A DNA stretch of 64,000 bases from contig NZ_JAECRZ010000007.1 of NCBI RefSeq assembly GCF_016019955.1, positions 1 to 64,000 of the forward strand. The letters run 5' to 3'. Positions 8,807 to 17,624 of the stretch are shown piece after piece; position 1 is the stretch's first letter; each line of letters starts with the position of its first letter. This DNA comes from Thiosulfatihalobacter marinus (GTDB taxonomy: Bacteria > Pseudomonadota > Alphaproteobacteria > Rhodobacterales > Rhodobacteraceae). Under the pieces are notes generated by a model. That model ran no database searches. It was not told where the DNA came from and saw only the letters and a program-made list of their open reading frames with translations. The position numbers were made by a program, and so were the translations under genes.

Positions 8807-9957
8807 TGCGCCGCGTGCGCCCGCAAGGCTTGCAGGCGCCCGGCCACCCAATCGTGAAAACAATGGGTTGGCCCGTCCATCGCAGGGGAAAACCGGCCCC
8901 CGTCAAAGCCCGGCGCGTGGCGTCCGCGCTGCATCCCCTCAACAACGAACACGTCCTCTTCGAAGACCAGCTTCCACTGGGCCGCGTTTCGCGCGCGCAG
9001 CGCGTCGTCGGTTTCGGGCGTGGCATAATACAGGTGGATATGCTCCAGCGTGCGGTCAATTGCCACCGGCTCCAGCACGATGGCAAAGGCATGATCGCGC
9101 TGCGCGCCCAGCAGGACATTGGGATAGACGGCAATATATTCCGCGCCTTCGTCCCACTGCGCCGACAGGCCCGCGAAATCCGGGAACATCACGCCGTTTT
9201 CACCCTTGATCCGGCGATACACCAGCGTGCCCTGGCCGGAATACTGTCCCGGCGCGGCAATGTGATAGTGATCCTCCAGCCGCGAATAGCTGTTCAGGCC
9301 GGGATGCACCCAGGGCAGATGATAGCTTTCACAGTAATTCTCGACCGCCAGCTTCCAGTTACAGCGCACATCCAGTTCAAACCGGCTGTCCTTGCCGCCA
9401 TGAAAAAGCGGCTGTTCCAGCCCGCCCCAGCGGGCCAGCAGATCGCGGTGCACCTCTTCAAAGGGCGGCGCATCGCCCGAGATGTTGATGAACACCACGT
9501 CGCGCCAGATATGGCTGCGGATTTCCACCAGCCCAAGCTCGCTTCGGTTGACGGCCTCGTGCGTGTTCTGTCCCGGCCCGCCCACATGCGGCGTGGTCAC
9601 AAGCCGCCCGTCGGTGGCATAACACCAGGAATGATAAGGACAGCGGATCGCGCCCTCGATCTTGCGCGGTTCGTCCACAAGGATCATGCCCCGGTGGCGG
9701 CAGGTATTGTTGAACACCCTCACCGCGCCGTCCCGGTCACGGATCAGCAATAGCGGCATCCCCAGAAAGGTCAGCGGCACCGCGTCGCCCGGTTCGGGCA
9801 CATCCGCGGCCACCGCCAGCCCGGCCCAGGTGCCGCAAAGCAGGGCGCGGTTTTCCTCCTGGAACAGGGTCGGATCCGTATAATGCGGGTTGGGCAGGCC
9901 ACGGGCCGTTTCCACCGGGCGGCGGACCGCGTCAAGATCGTCCGAACGGGTCGACAT
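8803..9957 (-). CDS. Rieske-type oxygenase, alpha subunit
   Basis: A 384-residue ring-hydroxylating-type oxygenase alpha subunit. The N-terminal Rieske domain has C86xH88 (TCRHRG) and C106PYH109, the [2Fe-2S] ligands. The catalytic domain has the mononuclear iron motif in ENYCESYHLPWVHPGL (His213, His218; the third ligand, an Asp, is expected near the C terminus in FEEDVFVVEG). The sequence looks closer to the quaternary-amine group (glycine betaine, carnitine or choline oxygenases) than to classical aromatic dioxygenases, but this is a judgement by eye. No reductase or ferredoxin gene is adjacent, so the electron donor must be elsewhere. The XRE regulator gene lies 118 bases upstream on the same strand. 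Confidence 0.88.
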   Translation of the reverse strand: MSTRSDDLDAVRRPVETARGLPNPHYTDPTLFQEENRALLCGTWAGLAVAADVPEPGDAVPLTFLGMPLLLIRDRDGAVRVFNNTCRHRGMILVDEPRKIEGAIRCPYHSWCYATDGRLVTTPHVGGPGQNTHEAVNRSELGLVEIRSHIWRDVVFINISGDAPPFEEVHRDLLARWGGLEQPLFHGGKDSRFELDVRCNWKLAVENYCESYHLPWVHPGLNSYSRLEDHYHIAAPGQYSGQGTLVYRRIKGENGVMFPDFAGLSAQWDEGAEYIAVYPNVLLGAQRDHAFAIVLEPVAIDRTLEHIHLYYATPETDDALRARNAAQWKLVFEEDVFVVEGMQRGRHAPGFDGGRFSPAMDGPTHCFHDWVAGRLQALRAHAAQ

Positions 9958-10075
9958 GGGCGAATCTCCTCTTGCTCGAAGAAGTTTCGCCCATTAACGC
10001 GCCGGTCAATTGCCGATCTGCGACCTGTCCTGACCGCTTCCGACACGGCTTGGCGTCAGGCGGGGCAGGGCGGCG

Positions 10076-10891
10076 TCAGCTGAACGGGCGGTCCAGTTGC
10101 AACAGCTTGCGGTGATAGGGCATCAGCTCGTCCGGGCTGCAAAAGCCAACCGACCGCGCCGCCTGCAAGACCGCGCCGGTATCCTTGCCCAGATGCTCAT
10201 AGGCCAGCCGCGCCGCACGGCAGCCGGTCACGGTTTCGCGCACCGTGCGGGTGGCATAGCCAACCCAGTAATGATTCTGGAACGACGCCACGCGGCTGAG
10301 ATAGTTGAATGAGGTTGCCATGGTGCGCGCATGACTGACCAGCGCCGCAACACCGTCTTCCTGTGGCAGGATCACGCCGCGAAACTCGCGCGTGGCTGTA
10401 TCGGTAGGCAGGCCCTGCTGGCGCATCGCCTCCTTGGCCTCGTAGCCGCGAATGAACGTGTGCTCATCCCGTCGAAACACGTAGACAAGGCCAATGATGA
10501 TAAGGTCCTGCTCGATGAAGGAGCGGCGCGAGAACCGGTAGAACCCGTCCGGAAACACGTCCTGGGGAATATCGGTCATCCCCGTGCCGACATAATCGGC
10601 GATCAACGGATGGTTGAGAACGCCCCGGTCGGTCTGCAAGGCGCCAAGAGGCTCCAGCAGGATGCGCGCGTCGACGTTAAAAAAGCTGCATATGCGGTGC
10701 AGAACGTCCGGGCGGGGAAAACTCTCGCCGGACAGGTAGCGATTGAATTGCGTGCGATTGATGCCAAGGTCGCGACATAATCGGGACACGGATGGGTAGT
10801 TGCGGGCCAGAATTCGCAGATTCTGCCCGAACATCTGCCGCAGTTCGGCTGGTGACTTCTGCGGTCGTAAAGAGGTGGGGCCTTCGTTCAA
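10076..10891 (-). CDS. XRE-family transcriptional regulator
   Basis: A 271-residue DNA-binding protein. Residues about 19-75 form a helix-turn-helix of Cro/C1 type (LRILARNYPSVSRLCRDLG, then INRTQFNRYLSGESFPRPD, where the recognition helix is expected). The remaining 195 residues are a conserved uncharacterised domain that probably senses a ligand. The start is a TTG with GGAGAG just upstream; the next ATG falls inside the HTH domain. The gene is upstream of the Rieske oxygenase on the same strand, so control of that gene is a reasonable inference. The region up to 11115 should hold divergent promoters. Confidence 0.82.
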   Translation of the reverse strand: MNEGPTSLRPQKSPAELRQMFGQNLRILARNYPSVSRLCRDLGINRTQFNRYLSGESFPRPDVLHRICSFFNVDARILLEPLGALQTDRGVLNHPLIADYVGTGMTDIPQDVFPDGFYRFSRRSFIEQDLIIIGLVYVFRRDEHTFIRGYEAKEAMRQQGLPTDTATREFRGVILPQEDGVAALVSHARTMATSFNYLSRVASFQNHYWVGYATRTVRETVTGCRAARLAYEHLGKDTGAVLQAARSVGFCSPDELMPYHRKLLQLDRPFS

Positions 10892-11115
10892 AACACTCTC
10901 CGGTTGGGGTTGGTGCCATCCATTCTACCATGTGGCGCGCGTTTTCATCTTTCCTGTTTTTCGGTGACGCTTATTAGCATCATCATGACGCATAATGGCA
11001 TCAGAAGAATGCCAAGTCGACACAATTTCGAAGCGACCGACGCTCAAATTTCCATGTCGTTGCAAAGGCACATTTGTGACACTCGACAATGAGGCAAAAA
11101 GGAGTTAGAACTCAG

Positions 11116-11466
11116 ATGCTTGGAGTGGTTCTTTGGAGTGATGCAGGTGACAACAAGGCAGTGATCTGGTGTGAGGATCACGGCGACCTGGCCTATTTCA
11201 ATGGCGGCGTAGACGATCCCGCCAGCCTGATGGATTTCGATGCCGGCGATCTTGTCCATTTCGATCTGCGCGAAGAACGCCACCAGCGATATGCACGAAA
11301 TCCGCGCCGGGTGGGGCAGGGCGCCTATGCCGGGCTCCCCGATAGATTGTGCGATGCGGCCGCCGCTCCCAGCGCCCGTCATGACGCTGTTGTGCCCTCG
11401 GCCCAGGTGATCCCGTTTACACCACCCCGCGCCCGCAAAAAGATTGCTGCCCTGGAACTTGCCTGA
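11116..11466 (+). CDS. small hypothetical protein
   Basis: A 116-residue protein without a recognised domain. The first 60 residues (MLGVVLWSDAGDNKAVIWCE...) look like a small beta-rich fold with many acidic residues (GDLAYFNGG, DFDAGDLVHFDL). The second half is disordered-looking and ends with a basic patch (PPRARKKIAALELA). ATG 11116 is chosen because AAAAAGGAG lies 11 bases before it; ATG 11089 would add nine residues and has no good ribosome site. It is convergent with ilvN, with a shared terminator between them. Confidence 0.65.
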   Translation: MLGVVLWSDAGDNKAVIWCEDHGDLAYFNGGVDDPASLMDFDAGDLVHFDLREERHQRYARNPRRVGQGAYAGLPDRLCDAAAAPSARHDAVVPSAQVIPFTPPRARKKIAALELA

Positions 11467-11493
11467 AACACACTCACGGACGACCACAAGGAA

Positions 11494-11517
11494 AAAGGGG
11501 GCCGGCGGGCCCCCTTT
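11494..11517. terminator. bidirectional terminator between the small gene and ilvN
   Basis: A perfect 10-bp stem (AAAGGGGGCC at 11494-11503 and its complement at 11508-11517) with a four-base loop. T runs flank it on both strands (three on plus, five on minus). It lies between the convergent stops at 11466 and 11542, so it can end transcripts from either side. Confidence 0.85.
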
Positions 11518-11541
11518 GTCATTCTGCCGTGTCTCGTGCGT

Positions 11542-12105
11542 CTATGCCGGGCCGCGTGACAGCGCCGCCACACCGGTGCGCGCGACCTCGACCAGCCCCA
11601 ACGGGCGCATCAGATCCGCAAAGGCGTCGATCTTTTCCGGCGCGCCGGTGATCTCGAACACAAAGCTTTCCAGCGTGCTGTCCACCACATTGGCGCGAAA
11701 GATATCCGCCAGCCGCAGCGCCTCGACCCGCTTGTCGCCCCCGCCCGTCACCTTGAACAGCCCCAGTTCACGCTCCACCGACGGGCCTTCCACCGTCAGG
11801 TCATGCACCTCGTGCACCGGCACGATTCGGCCCAGCTGGGTCTTGATCTGTTCGATCACCTGCGGCGTGCCCGTGGTGACAACCGTGATCCGGGAATGAT
11901 GCCCGGTATGGTCGATCTCGGCCACGGTCAGGCTTTCGATGTTGTAACCCCGGCCCGAAAACAGCCCGATCACGCGGGCCAGCACACCGGGTTCGTTGTC
12001 AACCACCACCGCCAGCGTATGGGTTTCCTGCACATCCGAAAAATTCGGGCGCAGATTATAGGCGGAATGCTTCGTCGAGCCTTTTTTGATTTTCAGAGCA
12101 GCCAT
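11542..12105 (-). CDS. ilvN: acetolactate synthase, small regulatory subunit
   Basis: The 187-residue regulatory subunit of acetohydroxyacid synthase, which binds valine and feeds back on the first shared step of Ile, Val and Leu synthesis. An N-terminal ACT domain begins at HTLAVVVDNEPGVLARVIGL with the RGYNIESLTVAE segment typical of IlvH/IlvN. The C-terminal domain holds ALRLADIFRANVVD and the FEITGAPEKIDAF segment. ATG 12105 has GGAG nine bases upstream. It follows ilvB by 12 bases on the same transcript, so both are under the leader attenuator upstream of ilvB. The alternative symbol is ilvH. Confidence 0.95.
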   Translation of the reverse strand: MAALKIKKGSTKHSAYNLRPNFSDVQETHTLAVVVDNEPGVLARVIGLFSGRGYNIESLTVAEIDHTGHHSRITVVTTGTPQVIEQIKTQLGRIVPVHEVHDLTVEGPSVERELGLFKVTGGGDKRVEALRLADIFRANVVDSTLESFVFEITGAPEKIDAFADLMRPLGLVEVARTGVAALSRGPA

Positions 12106-12117
12106 CCGTCTTTCTCC

Positions 12118-13872
12118 TTACACCAGCACCGCGCCACCGGCTTCGATCGCGCCCTGCGTCGAAGCCTCGCCCAGCAGCATTTCATTATGCGGCTTGCCCG
12201 ACGGGATCATCGGGAAACAGTTCTCGTGCTTCTCGACAAGGCAATCAAAGATCACCGGTCCGTCATGATTGATCATTTCCAGGATCGCATCGTCCAGATC
12301 ATCCGGGTTGTCGCAATAGATTCCCTTGGCGCCAAAGGCCTCGGCCAGTTTCACAAAGTCGGGCAGCGCCTCGGACCAGCTGTGCGAATAGCGCTCGCCA
12401 TGCAGCAATTCCTGCCACTGGCGCACCATGCCCAACCGTTCGTTGTTCAGGATGAACTGTTTCACCGGCAGGCGGAACTGGACCGCCGTACCCATTTCCT
12501 GCATGTTCATCAGCCAGCTCGCCTCGCCCGCCACGTTGATCACAAGGCTTTCGGGGTGCGCCATCTGCGCCCCGATGGACGCCGGAAAACCATAACCCAT
12601 CGTGCCCAGGCCGCCGGATGTCATCCAGCGGTTGGGGTCTTCGAATCCCAGGAACTGGGCCGCCCACATCTGGTGCTGGCCCACCTCGGTACAGATATAG
12701 CGGTCGTGATCCTTGGTCAGCGCCTCAAGCCGTTGCAGCGCGTATTGCGGCTTGATGATCCTGCCTTCCTGCTTGAACTTCAGGCAATCCACCTTGCGCC
12801 ATTCGCTGATCTTGTCCTGCCATTTCGCGATTCCCGCGCGGTTCAGCGTGCGCCCGCGCGCCTTCCAGACCTTCAGGATATCTTCCAGCACATGCGCCAC
12901 GTCGCCCACGATCGGGATATCGGTCTTGATCACCTTGTTGATCGAGGACGGGTCGATGTCGATATGCGCCTTTCTGGAGCGGGGCGAAAACGCCTCGATC
13001 AGCCCGGTGATCCGGTCGTCGAACCGCGCCCCGATATTGATCATCAGGTCACAGTCATGCATGGCCATGTTCGCCTCGTATAGCCCGTGCATCCCCAGCA
13101 TTCCCAGCCAGTTTTTGCCCGAGGCCGGGTAGGCGCCCAGCCCCATCAGGGTCGAGGTGATCGGAATATCGGTGGCGTCCACCAGCTCGCGCAGCAGCGC
13201 GCTGGCCTTGTCGCCCGAATTGATCACGCCGCCACCGGTATAGAAAACCGGGCGTTCGGCGGTCTCCAGCGCCTCGACCAGTTCGTTGATCATCTCGATA
13301 TCGCCGCGCAGCTGCGGCTGATAGTTGGAGGTGTTGGCCTTTTCCGGCTTGGTATACGCCGCGCTGGCAAATTGTACGTCCTTGGGAATATCCACCAGAA
13401 CCGGCCCCGGGCGGCCCGACCGGGCCACGTGAAACGCCTGGTGAATGGTTTCCGACAGCTTTGCCGTGTCCTTGGCCAGCCAGTTATGCTTGGTACAGGG
13501 GCGGGTGATGCCCACGGTGTCGGCCTCCTGAAACGCATCCGAACCGATCATGAAGGTCGGCACCTGGCCCGACAGGACAACAATCGGGATCGAATCCAGC
13601 AGCGCATCGGTCAGCCCCGTCACCGCGTTGGTCGCGCCGGGGCCGGATGTCACCAGCGCCACGCCCACCTTGCCGGTCGACCGCGCATAGCCCTCGGCGG
13701 CATGCACCGCGCCCTGTTCATGGCGCACCAGGATGTGCCGAATGTCATTCTGCTGAAAAATCTCGTCATAAATCGGTAGGACAGCCCCGCCAGGATATCC
13801 GAATACCGTGTCCACACCCTGATCCTTGAGGGCCTGAACCACCATTCTCGCTCCGGTCATCTGACGTGTCAT
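12118..13872 (-). CDS. ilvB: acetolactate synthase, large catalytic subunit
   Basis: The 584-residue thiamine-diphosphate enzyme that condenses two pyruvates to acetolactate, or pyruvate with 2-ketobutyrate. The catalytic Glu region is [15 protein letters not shown] in the N-terminal Pyr domain, and [20 protein letters not shown] carries the ThDP-activating Glu. The C-terminal PP domain shows [16 protein letters not shown] and [13 protein letters not shown], with GEAS in place of the common GDGS. ATG 13872 is chosen because GGAGAG lies just upstream, and the in-frame extension would run into the leader terminator region. It forms an operon with ilvN. Also called ilvI. Confidence 0.95.
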   Translation of the reverse strand: MTRQMTGARMVVQALKDQGVDTVFGYPGGAVLPIYDEIFQQNDIRHILVRHEQGAVHAAEGYARSTGKVGVALVTSGPGATNAVTGLTDALLDSIPIVVLSGQVPTFMIGSDAFQEADTVGITRPCTKHNWLAKDTAKLSETIHQAFHVARSGRPGPVLVDIPKDVQFASAAYTKPEKANTSNYQPQLRGDIEMINELVEALETAERPVFYTGGGVINSGDKASALLRELVDATDIPITSTLMGLGAYPASGKNWLGMLGMHGLYEANMAMHDCDLMINIGARFDDRITGLIEAFSPRSRKAHIDIDPSSINKVIKTDIPIVGDVAHVLEDILKVWKARGRTLNRAGIAKWQDKISEWRKVDCLKFKQEGRIIKPQYALQRLEALTKDHDRYICTEVGQHQMWAAQFLGFEDPNRWMTSGGLGTMGYGFPASIGAQMAHPESLVINVAGEASWLMNMQEMGTAVQFRLPVKQFILNNERLGMVRQWQELLHGERYSHSWSEALPDFVKLAEAFGAKGIYCDNPDDLDDAILEMINHDGPVIFDCLVEKHENCFPMIPSGKPHNEMLLGEASTQGAIEAGGAVLV

Positions 13873-13912
13873 CTGTCTCTCCGTCTTCAACGTCACAATT
13901 TGTCGTCCGCAC

Positions 13913-13941
13913 AAAAAAGCCCCCGATCATCCGACGGGGGC
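13913..13941 (-). terminator. ilvBN leader terminator (attenuator)
   Basis: On the minus strand a GCCCCCG / CGGGGGC stem (13935-13941 with 13919-13925, nine-base loop) is followed by six T (13918-13913). It lies between the leader peptide and ilvB, 40 bases before the ilvB start, so it stops transcription inside the leader unless prevented. Confidence 0.85.
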
Positions 13942-13982
13942 GCATGGGTACCAATATGGTGTCCGTTACCGGCCCATGCGCC
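13939..13982 (-). promoter_or_regulatory. antiterminator stem of the ilvBN attenuator
   Basis: GGCGCATGGG (13982-13973, over the last codons of the leader peptide) can pair perfectly over 10 bp with CCCATGCGCC (13948-13939). The downstream arm takes the first three bases of the terminator stem's 5' arm, so the two hairpins exclude each other. A ribosome that completes the leader covers the upstream arm and lets the terminator form. One stalled upstream at the Leu/Val/Ile codons leaves most of it free. Confidence 0.7.
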
Positions 13983-14013
13983 ATGTTCCTACAATTACGA
14001 CTAGCTCTTGCAT
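13966..14013 (-). CDS. ilvBN operon leader peptide
   Basis: A 15-residue reading frame, MQELVVIVGTWRMGR, with AGGAG six bases before its ATG. Codons 4-8 are Leu-Val-Val-Ile-Val, exactly the three end products of the pathway encoded downstream. A terminator and a competing stem follow it. This is the architecture of branched-chain amino acid attenuation: low charged tRNA stalls the ribosome and lets ilvBN be transcribed. It is too short to be found by ordinary gene callers. Confidence 0.85.
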   Translation of the reverse strand: MQELVVIVGTWRMGR

Positions 14014-14235
14014 TGTCGGCTCCTGAATGCGGCTCGACGCGGACCATATTTCCGCCGCGTCGCGGCGTCAACCGTCAATCAGGTGGAAAAACTGTCTCTG
14101 ACCCATGTTTTTCTTTGCGAAAGTTGCGCAAACCGGGCGTTGGGCGGCAACAAGCGTAAATCAAGCCGGATTTTCACCGGTGCTTGCCCCGGCTTTCATG
14201 ACGCGCGTTCCCCTGTCGCCGCCACCGTCGCTATG

Positions 14236-15597
14236 CTACTTTTTCTCGGCCCGCCGCGCCGCCCCGACGATATCTTCCGCCCGGCGCCAGCCGCCGGATC
14301 CGCGCGGCAACAGGCCGCTGGCGCGCTTGGCGTGGACCTCGGCATCCTTCAGGCGCCCTTGCAGCGCATAGCGTTCGGCGGTGGCCAGCGCCGCCATGCC
14401 ATCCTGCCCGGTCTGGGCATAGGCCGACCCCAGATCGCGCAGCACCAGCGGATCGCTGAAATCCAGCGACCGGGCCTTTTCCAGATAGGTCAGCGCCTCC
14501 CTGGGCCGGTTGGTCGCCAGCAGTGCCCGGCCCAGACCCCCAAGGATCAGGGCATTGGACGGCGCCAGTTCGACGGCGCGTGCATAGGCCGTCACGGCGG
14601 GCTGGAACTGGCGGCTCTCCAGCAGGATCTGCCCCTTGAGATCATGGTAGAATGCGTCCTGCGGGCGCAGCGCAATGGCCCGGTCGATCCGGTTCAGCGC
14701 GGTGGCGCGATCCTGAAGCCTGTGATAGGCCACAGCCTCGCGCATCAGGCGAATGTCTTCGGTCAGGCTTTCATCGGCACGCGCCAACGTCCATTTCGGC
14801 GTGTTGACAAAGGCGGTCAACTTGCCGCGCGCCCGGTCATACCAATAATCCAGGTCCGGCTGCGGCTCGAACGTGCCGGCATAGGCCGCGACAAACCGTT
14901 CCATGGCGCGCATCCGGTCGCGGGTCAGCGGGTGCGACCGCATATAAGGATCCTGGCGCGTTACATTCAGCAATTCCTGCCCCTCGAAAATCCGGTGCAC
15001 CTCGACCGCGCCCTGCGGGTCGATCCCCGCCAGCGCCATATAACGTACGCCGGACTGGTCGGCCGAGGCCTCTTCGGCGCGGCTATGGGCCAGAAACTGA
15101 CGCTGGGCCGTCGCCTGAGAGCCAATCGCGATCCCCGCCGCCAGGTCTGACCGCCCCGTGGCCGCCGCCGCCGCCAGGGCCAGGGCCAGGCCCAGCCCGG
15201 CAAGGGTACGCGACGAATCCAGGTTGGTCATGCGCCGGGTGATATGCCCGTTGGCGATATGCGCCGCCTCATGGGCGATCACCGCCTGAAGCATTTCGGG
15301 CGTGTCCATCCGCGCCACCATGCCAGAGTGAAGGAAGATATTGTTGCTATCGATCACAAAGGCATTCAGCGAACGATCGTTGATCATCAGGATCCGCACC
15401 GTCCCGCCCAGCCCGGCGGCGCTCAGGATCGGGGCTGACATGCGTGTCAGCGCGTTTTCTATGTCCGCATCGCGGATCAGTGTCGCGGCGCGGGCGGGCA
15501 GGGTGGCCCATACCAACACCAGCGCCGCCGCCAGAAAGACGGCGAAGGCCCGCAAGCCAGTCATTGACGGCGCCGTCATTTCACGGTGAAACCTCAT
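14236..15597 (-). CDS. M48-family zinc metalloprotease with TPR repeats (BepA-like)
   Basis: A protein of about 453 residues. A signal peptide or anchor spans about 14-37 (LRAFAVFLAAALVLVWATLPARA). The M48 peptidase domain has HEAAH at 109-113 and the third zinc ligand in SRAEEASADQSG (Glu175 or 176). The second half contains TPR repeats (for example ALNRIDRAIALRPQDAFYH and ARAVELAPSNALILGGLG). This order is that of the periplasmic protease BepA (YfgC), which processes misassembled outer-membrane proteins. An upstream in-frame Met gives three more residues, and Met7 is also possible. It is divergent from the aminotransferase gene, 23 bases apart, so the promoters must overlap the 5' ends. Confidence 0.88.
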   Translation of the reverse strand: MRFHREMTAPSMTGLRAFAVFLAAALVLVWATLPARAATLIRDADIENALTRMSAPILSAAGLGGTVRILMINDRSLNAFVIDSNNIFLHSGMVARMDTPEMLQAVIAHEAAHIANGHITRRMTNLDSSRTLAGLGLALALAAAAATGRSDLAAGIAIGSQATAQRQFLAHSRAEEASADQSGVRYMALAGIDPQGAVEVHRIFEGQELLNVTRQDPYMRSHPLTRDRMRAMERFVAAYAGTFEPQPDLDYWYDRARGKLTAFVNTPKWTLARADESLTEDIRLMREAVAYHRLQDRATALNRIDRAIALRPQDAFYHDLKGQILLESRQFQPAVTAYARAVELAPSNALILGGLGRALLATNRPREALTYLEKARSLDFSDPLVLRDLGSAYAQTGQDGMAALATAERYALQGRLKDAEVHAKRASGLLPRGSGGWRRAEDIVGAARRAEKK

Positions 15598-15620
15598 GGG
15601 CGGCAATAGGAACGAAAATC

Positions 15621-16772
15621 ATGCGGAACTCAAGGCGCGGGGCGGTTGATCCCTTCATTGTGATGGATGTCATGGAGGCGGCCCGTCAGGCCGAGGCCGA
15701 CGGGCGCCACATCATCCATATGGAAGTGGGGCAACCGGGCACCGCCGCCCCGGCGGCGGCCCGCGCCGCGTTGGCACAAGCCATGCAGACAGATGCGCTT
15801 GGCTATACCGTCGCGCTTGGCCTGCCGGCCCTGCGCGCCCGCATCGCGCGCCTTTACGGCGACTGGTACGATGTCGATCTGGATCCGTCCCGCGTGATCG
15901 TCACGCCCGGGTCGTCCGGGGCATTCCTGCTGGCCTTTACCGCGCTGTTCGAGGCCGGCGACCGGGTCGCCATCGGCGCGCCCGGCTATCCCAGCTATCG
16001 CCAGATCCTGCGTGCCCTGTCCCTTGAACCGATCGACATCCAAACAGCGGATGAAAACCGCCTGCAACCGGTGCCCGCCGATCTGGCGGGGCTGGATTTC
16101 GCCGGGCTGATGGTGGCGTCACCGGCCAATCCCACCGGCACCATGCTGGATCGCGCGGCGATGTCCGCCCTGATCGACCTGTGCGCCGACAGGGGCGCGG
16201 CCTTTATCAGCGACGAGATTTACCACGGCATCGAATACGAGGCCAGGGCCGTCACCGCGCTGGAACTCACCGACGAGACCTATGTCATCAATTCCTTTTC
16301 CAAATATTTCTCGATGACGGGCTGGCGCGTGGGCTGGATGGTGGTGCCGCCGGATCATGTGCGTCTGGTCGAGCGTCTGGCGCAGAACATGTTCATCTGC
16401 CCGCCCCATGCCAGCCAGGTCGCCGCGCTGGCAGCGATGGATTGCGTGGACGAGCTTGAGTCGAACATGGATGTCTACCGCGCCAACCGGCAGATGATGA
16501 TCGAGGGTCTGCCGCGCGCCGGGTTCACCCGGTTTGCTCCGCCCGATGGCGCCTTTTACGTCTATGTCGATGTCAGCGCCTTCACCAGCGACAGCCGCGC
16601 CCTTGCGCGCGAGGCTCTGGACGAGGCCGGGGTGGCCGTTACGCCGGGGCTGGATTTCGATCCACAGCGCGGGCACCAGACGCTGCGCTTTTCCTATGCC
16701 CGCGCCAGCGCCGATATTGCCGAGGGGCTGGCGCGTCTGCGCCGCTTCATGGCGGCGCGGGGATTCGTCTGA
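15621..16772 (+). CDS. class I/II pyridoxal-phosphate aminotransferase
   Basis: A 383-residue fold-type I aminotransferase. It has the AspAT-like motifs: SPANPTG (167-173, Asn contacts PLP), the DEIYHGIEY segment with PLP-binding Asp198, Lys228 in NSFSKYFSMTGWRVGWM forming the Schiff base, and the C-terminal Arg in LRFSYA that binds the substrate carboxylate. The amino donor is not evident. ATG 15621 is the first start with the conserved N-terminal helix after it. It stands alone on the plus strand, divergent from the protease gene. A block of four 11-bp repeats follows it. Confidence 0.9.
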   Translation: MRNSRRGAVDPFIVMDVMEAARQAEADGRHIIHMEVGQPGTAAPAAARAALAQAMQTDALGYTVALGLPALRARIARLYGDWYDVDLDPSRVIVTPGSSGAFLLAFTALFEAGDRVAIGAPGYPSYRQILRALSLEPIDIQTADENRLQPVPADLAGLDFAGLMVASPANPTGTMLDRAAMSALIDLCADRGAAFISDEIYHGIEYEARAVTALELTDETYVINSFSKYFSMTGWRVGWMVVPPDHVRLVERLAQNMFICPPHASQVAALAAMDCVDELESNMDVYRANRQMMIEGLPRAGFTRFAPPDGAFYVYVDVSAFTSDSRALAREALDEAGVAVTPGLDFDPQRGHQTLRFSYARASADIAEGLARLRRFMAARGFV

Positions 16773-16839
16773 CGCCACGCCAATTCCTGCAATTTGGTGA
16801 CTGTCGCGCGCTTTGGGGTACTCCGTCATCCGCCCGATC

Positions 16840-16883
16840 CCGCACCGACGCAATACCGACGTGATACCGACGCCGCGCCGATC
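16840..16883 (-). repeat. four tandem 11-bp repeats, core CGTCGGTATTG
   Basis: Read on the minus strand, bases 16883-16840 divide into four 11-mers: GATCGGCGCGG, CGTCGGTATCA, CGTCGGTATTG and CGTCGGTGCGG. The two inner units differ at two positions. The block lies between the aminotransferase stop and ccmA (228 bp apart). The same four-unit array, in the other orientation, occurs at 63216-63259. An 11-bp period is close to one helical turn, so a protein could bind every unit on one face; a mobile intergenic repeat is the other reading. Confidence 0.75.
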
Positions 16884-17000
16884 ACTGGTTTTCCTGCCGG
16901 ATCAGTGCGTTAACCCCTGATTCGCCCTGCCGGGCCGCGCCGCGCGCGCGCCTTGACCATTTCGCTTTTGTCCGCTGTGCATTTCGGGTAATCGGGTGCC

Positions 17001-17624
17001 ATGAGTTTGAGCGTGCACGACCTGACCATCACCCGTGGCGGAATTCCCGTTCTTGAAGGGTTGAATTTCTCGCTGGAGCCGGGCCGGGCGCTGATCCTGC
17101 GCGGTCCCAACGGCGTGGGCAAGACCACGCTTTTGCGCACTGTTGCCGGGTTGCAGCCGCCTCTTTCCGGTCGTGTGGACTGCCCGCCCGAAAGCATCGC
17201 CTATGCGGCGCACAGCGATGGTCTGAAGGCCATGCTCAGCGTGACCGAGAACCTGAACTTCTGGTCGGATGTATTTGGCCGGAAAGATATTTCCGCCGCG
17301 ATCCAGGCATTTGACCTGGCCGCGCTGACGGACCGGATGGCTGGGACATTGTCCGCCGGGCAGAAGCGCCGGCTTGGTCTGGCGCGCCTGCTGGTGACGG
17401 GCCGTCCGATCTGGGTGCTGGACGAACCCACCGTGTCGCTGGACACCGCCTCGGTGCGGATGTTCGCCGACGCGGTGCGCGCCCATTTGCAGGCGGGGGG
17501 CAGCGCGCTTCTGGCGACCCATATCGATCTGGGTCTGAGCGAGGCCGAGGTGCTGGATGTCGGTCCGTTCCGCGCCGGGCCGAACAGCACCGTACCGGGC
17601 GGGTTCGACGAGGGTTTCTTATGA
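17001..17624 (+). CDS. ccmA: heme ABC exporter ATP-binding protein CcmA
   Basis: The 207-residue ATPase of the CcmABCD machine, which releases heme-loaded CcmE during c-type cytochrome maturation. Walker A is GPNGVGKTT (35-43), the ABC signature is [14 protein letters not shown], and Walker B is [11 protein letters not shown]. The short length without accessory domains and the start [13 protein letters not shown] fit CcmA. It is the first gene of ccmABCDG and overlaps ccmB by four bases (ATGA). No promoter could be pinned down in the 228-bp upstream gap. Confidence 0.95.
   Translation: MSLSVHDLTITRGGIPVLEGLNFSLEPGRALILRGPNGVGKTTLLRTVAGLQPPLSGRVDCPPESIAYAAHSDGLKAMLSVTENLNFWSDVFGRKDISAAIQAFDLAALTDRMAGTLSAGQKRRLGLARLLVTGRPIWVLDEPTVSLDTASVRMFADAVRAHLQAGGSALLATHIDLGLSEAEVLDVGPFRAGPNSTVPGGFDEGFL

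Noticed and set aside
14008-15150. 380-codon plus-strand frame over the M48 protease gene
   Set aside because: The minus strand encodes a clear HExxH protease with TPRs.
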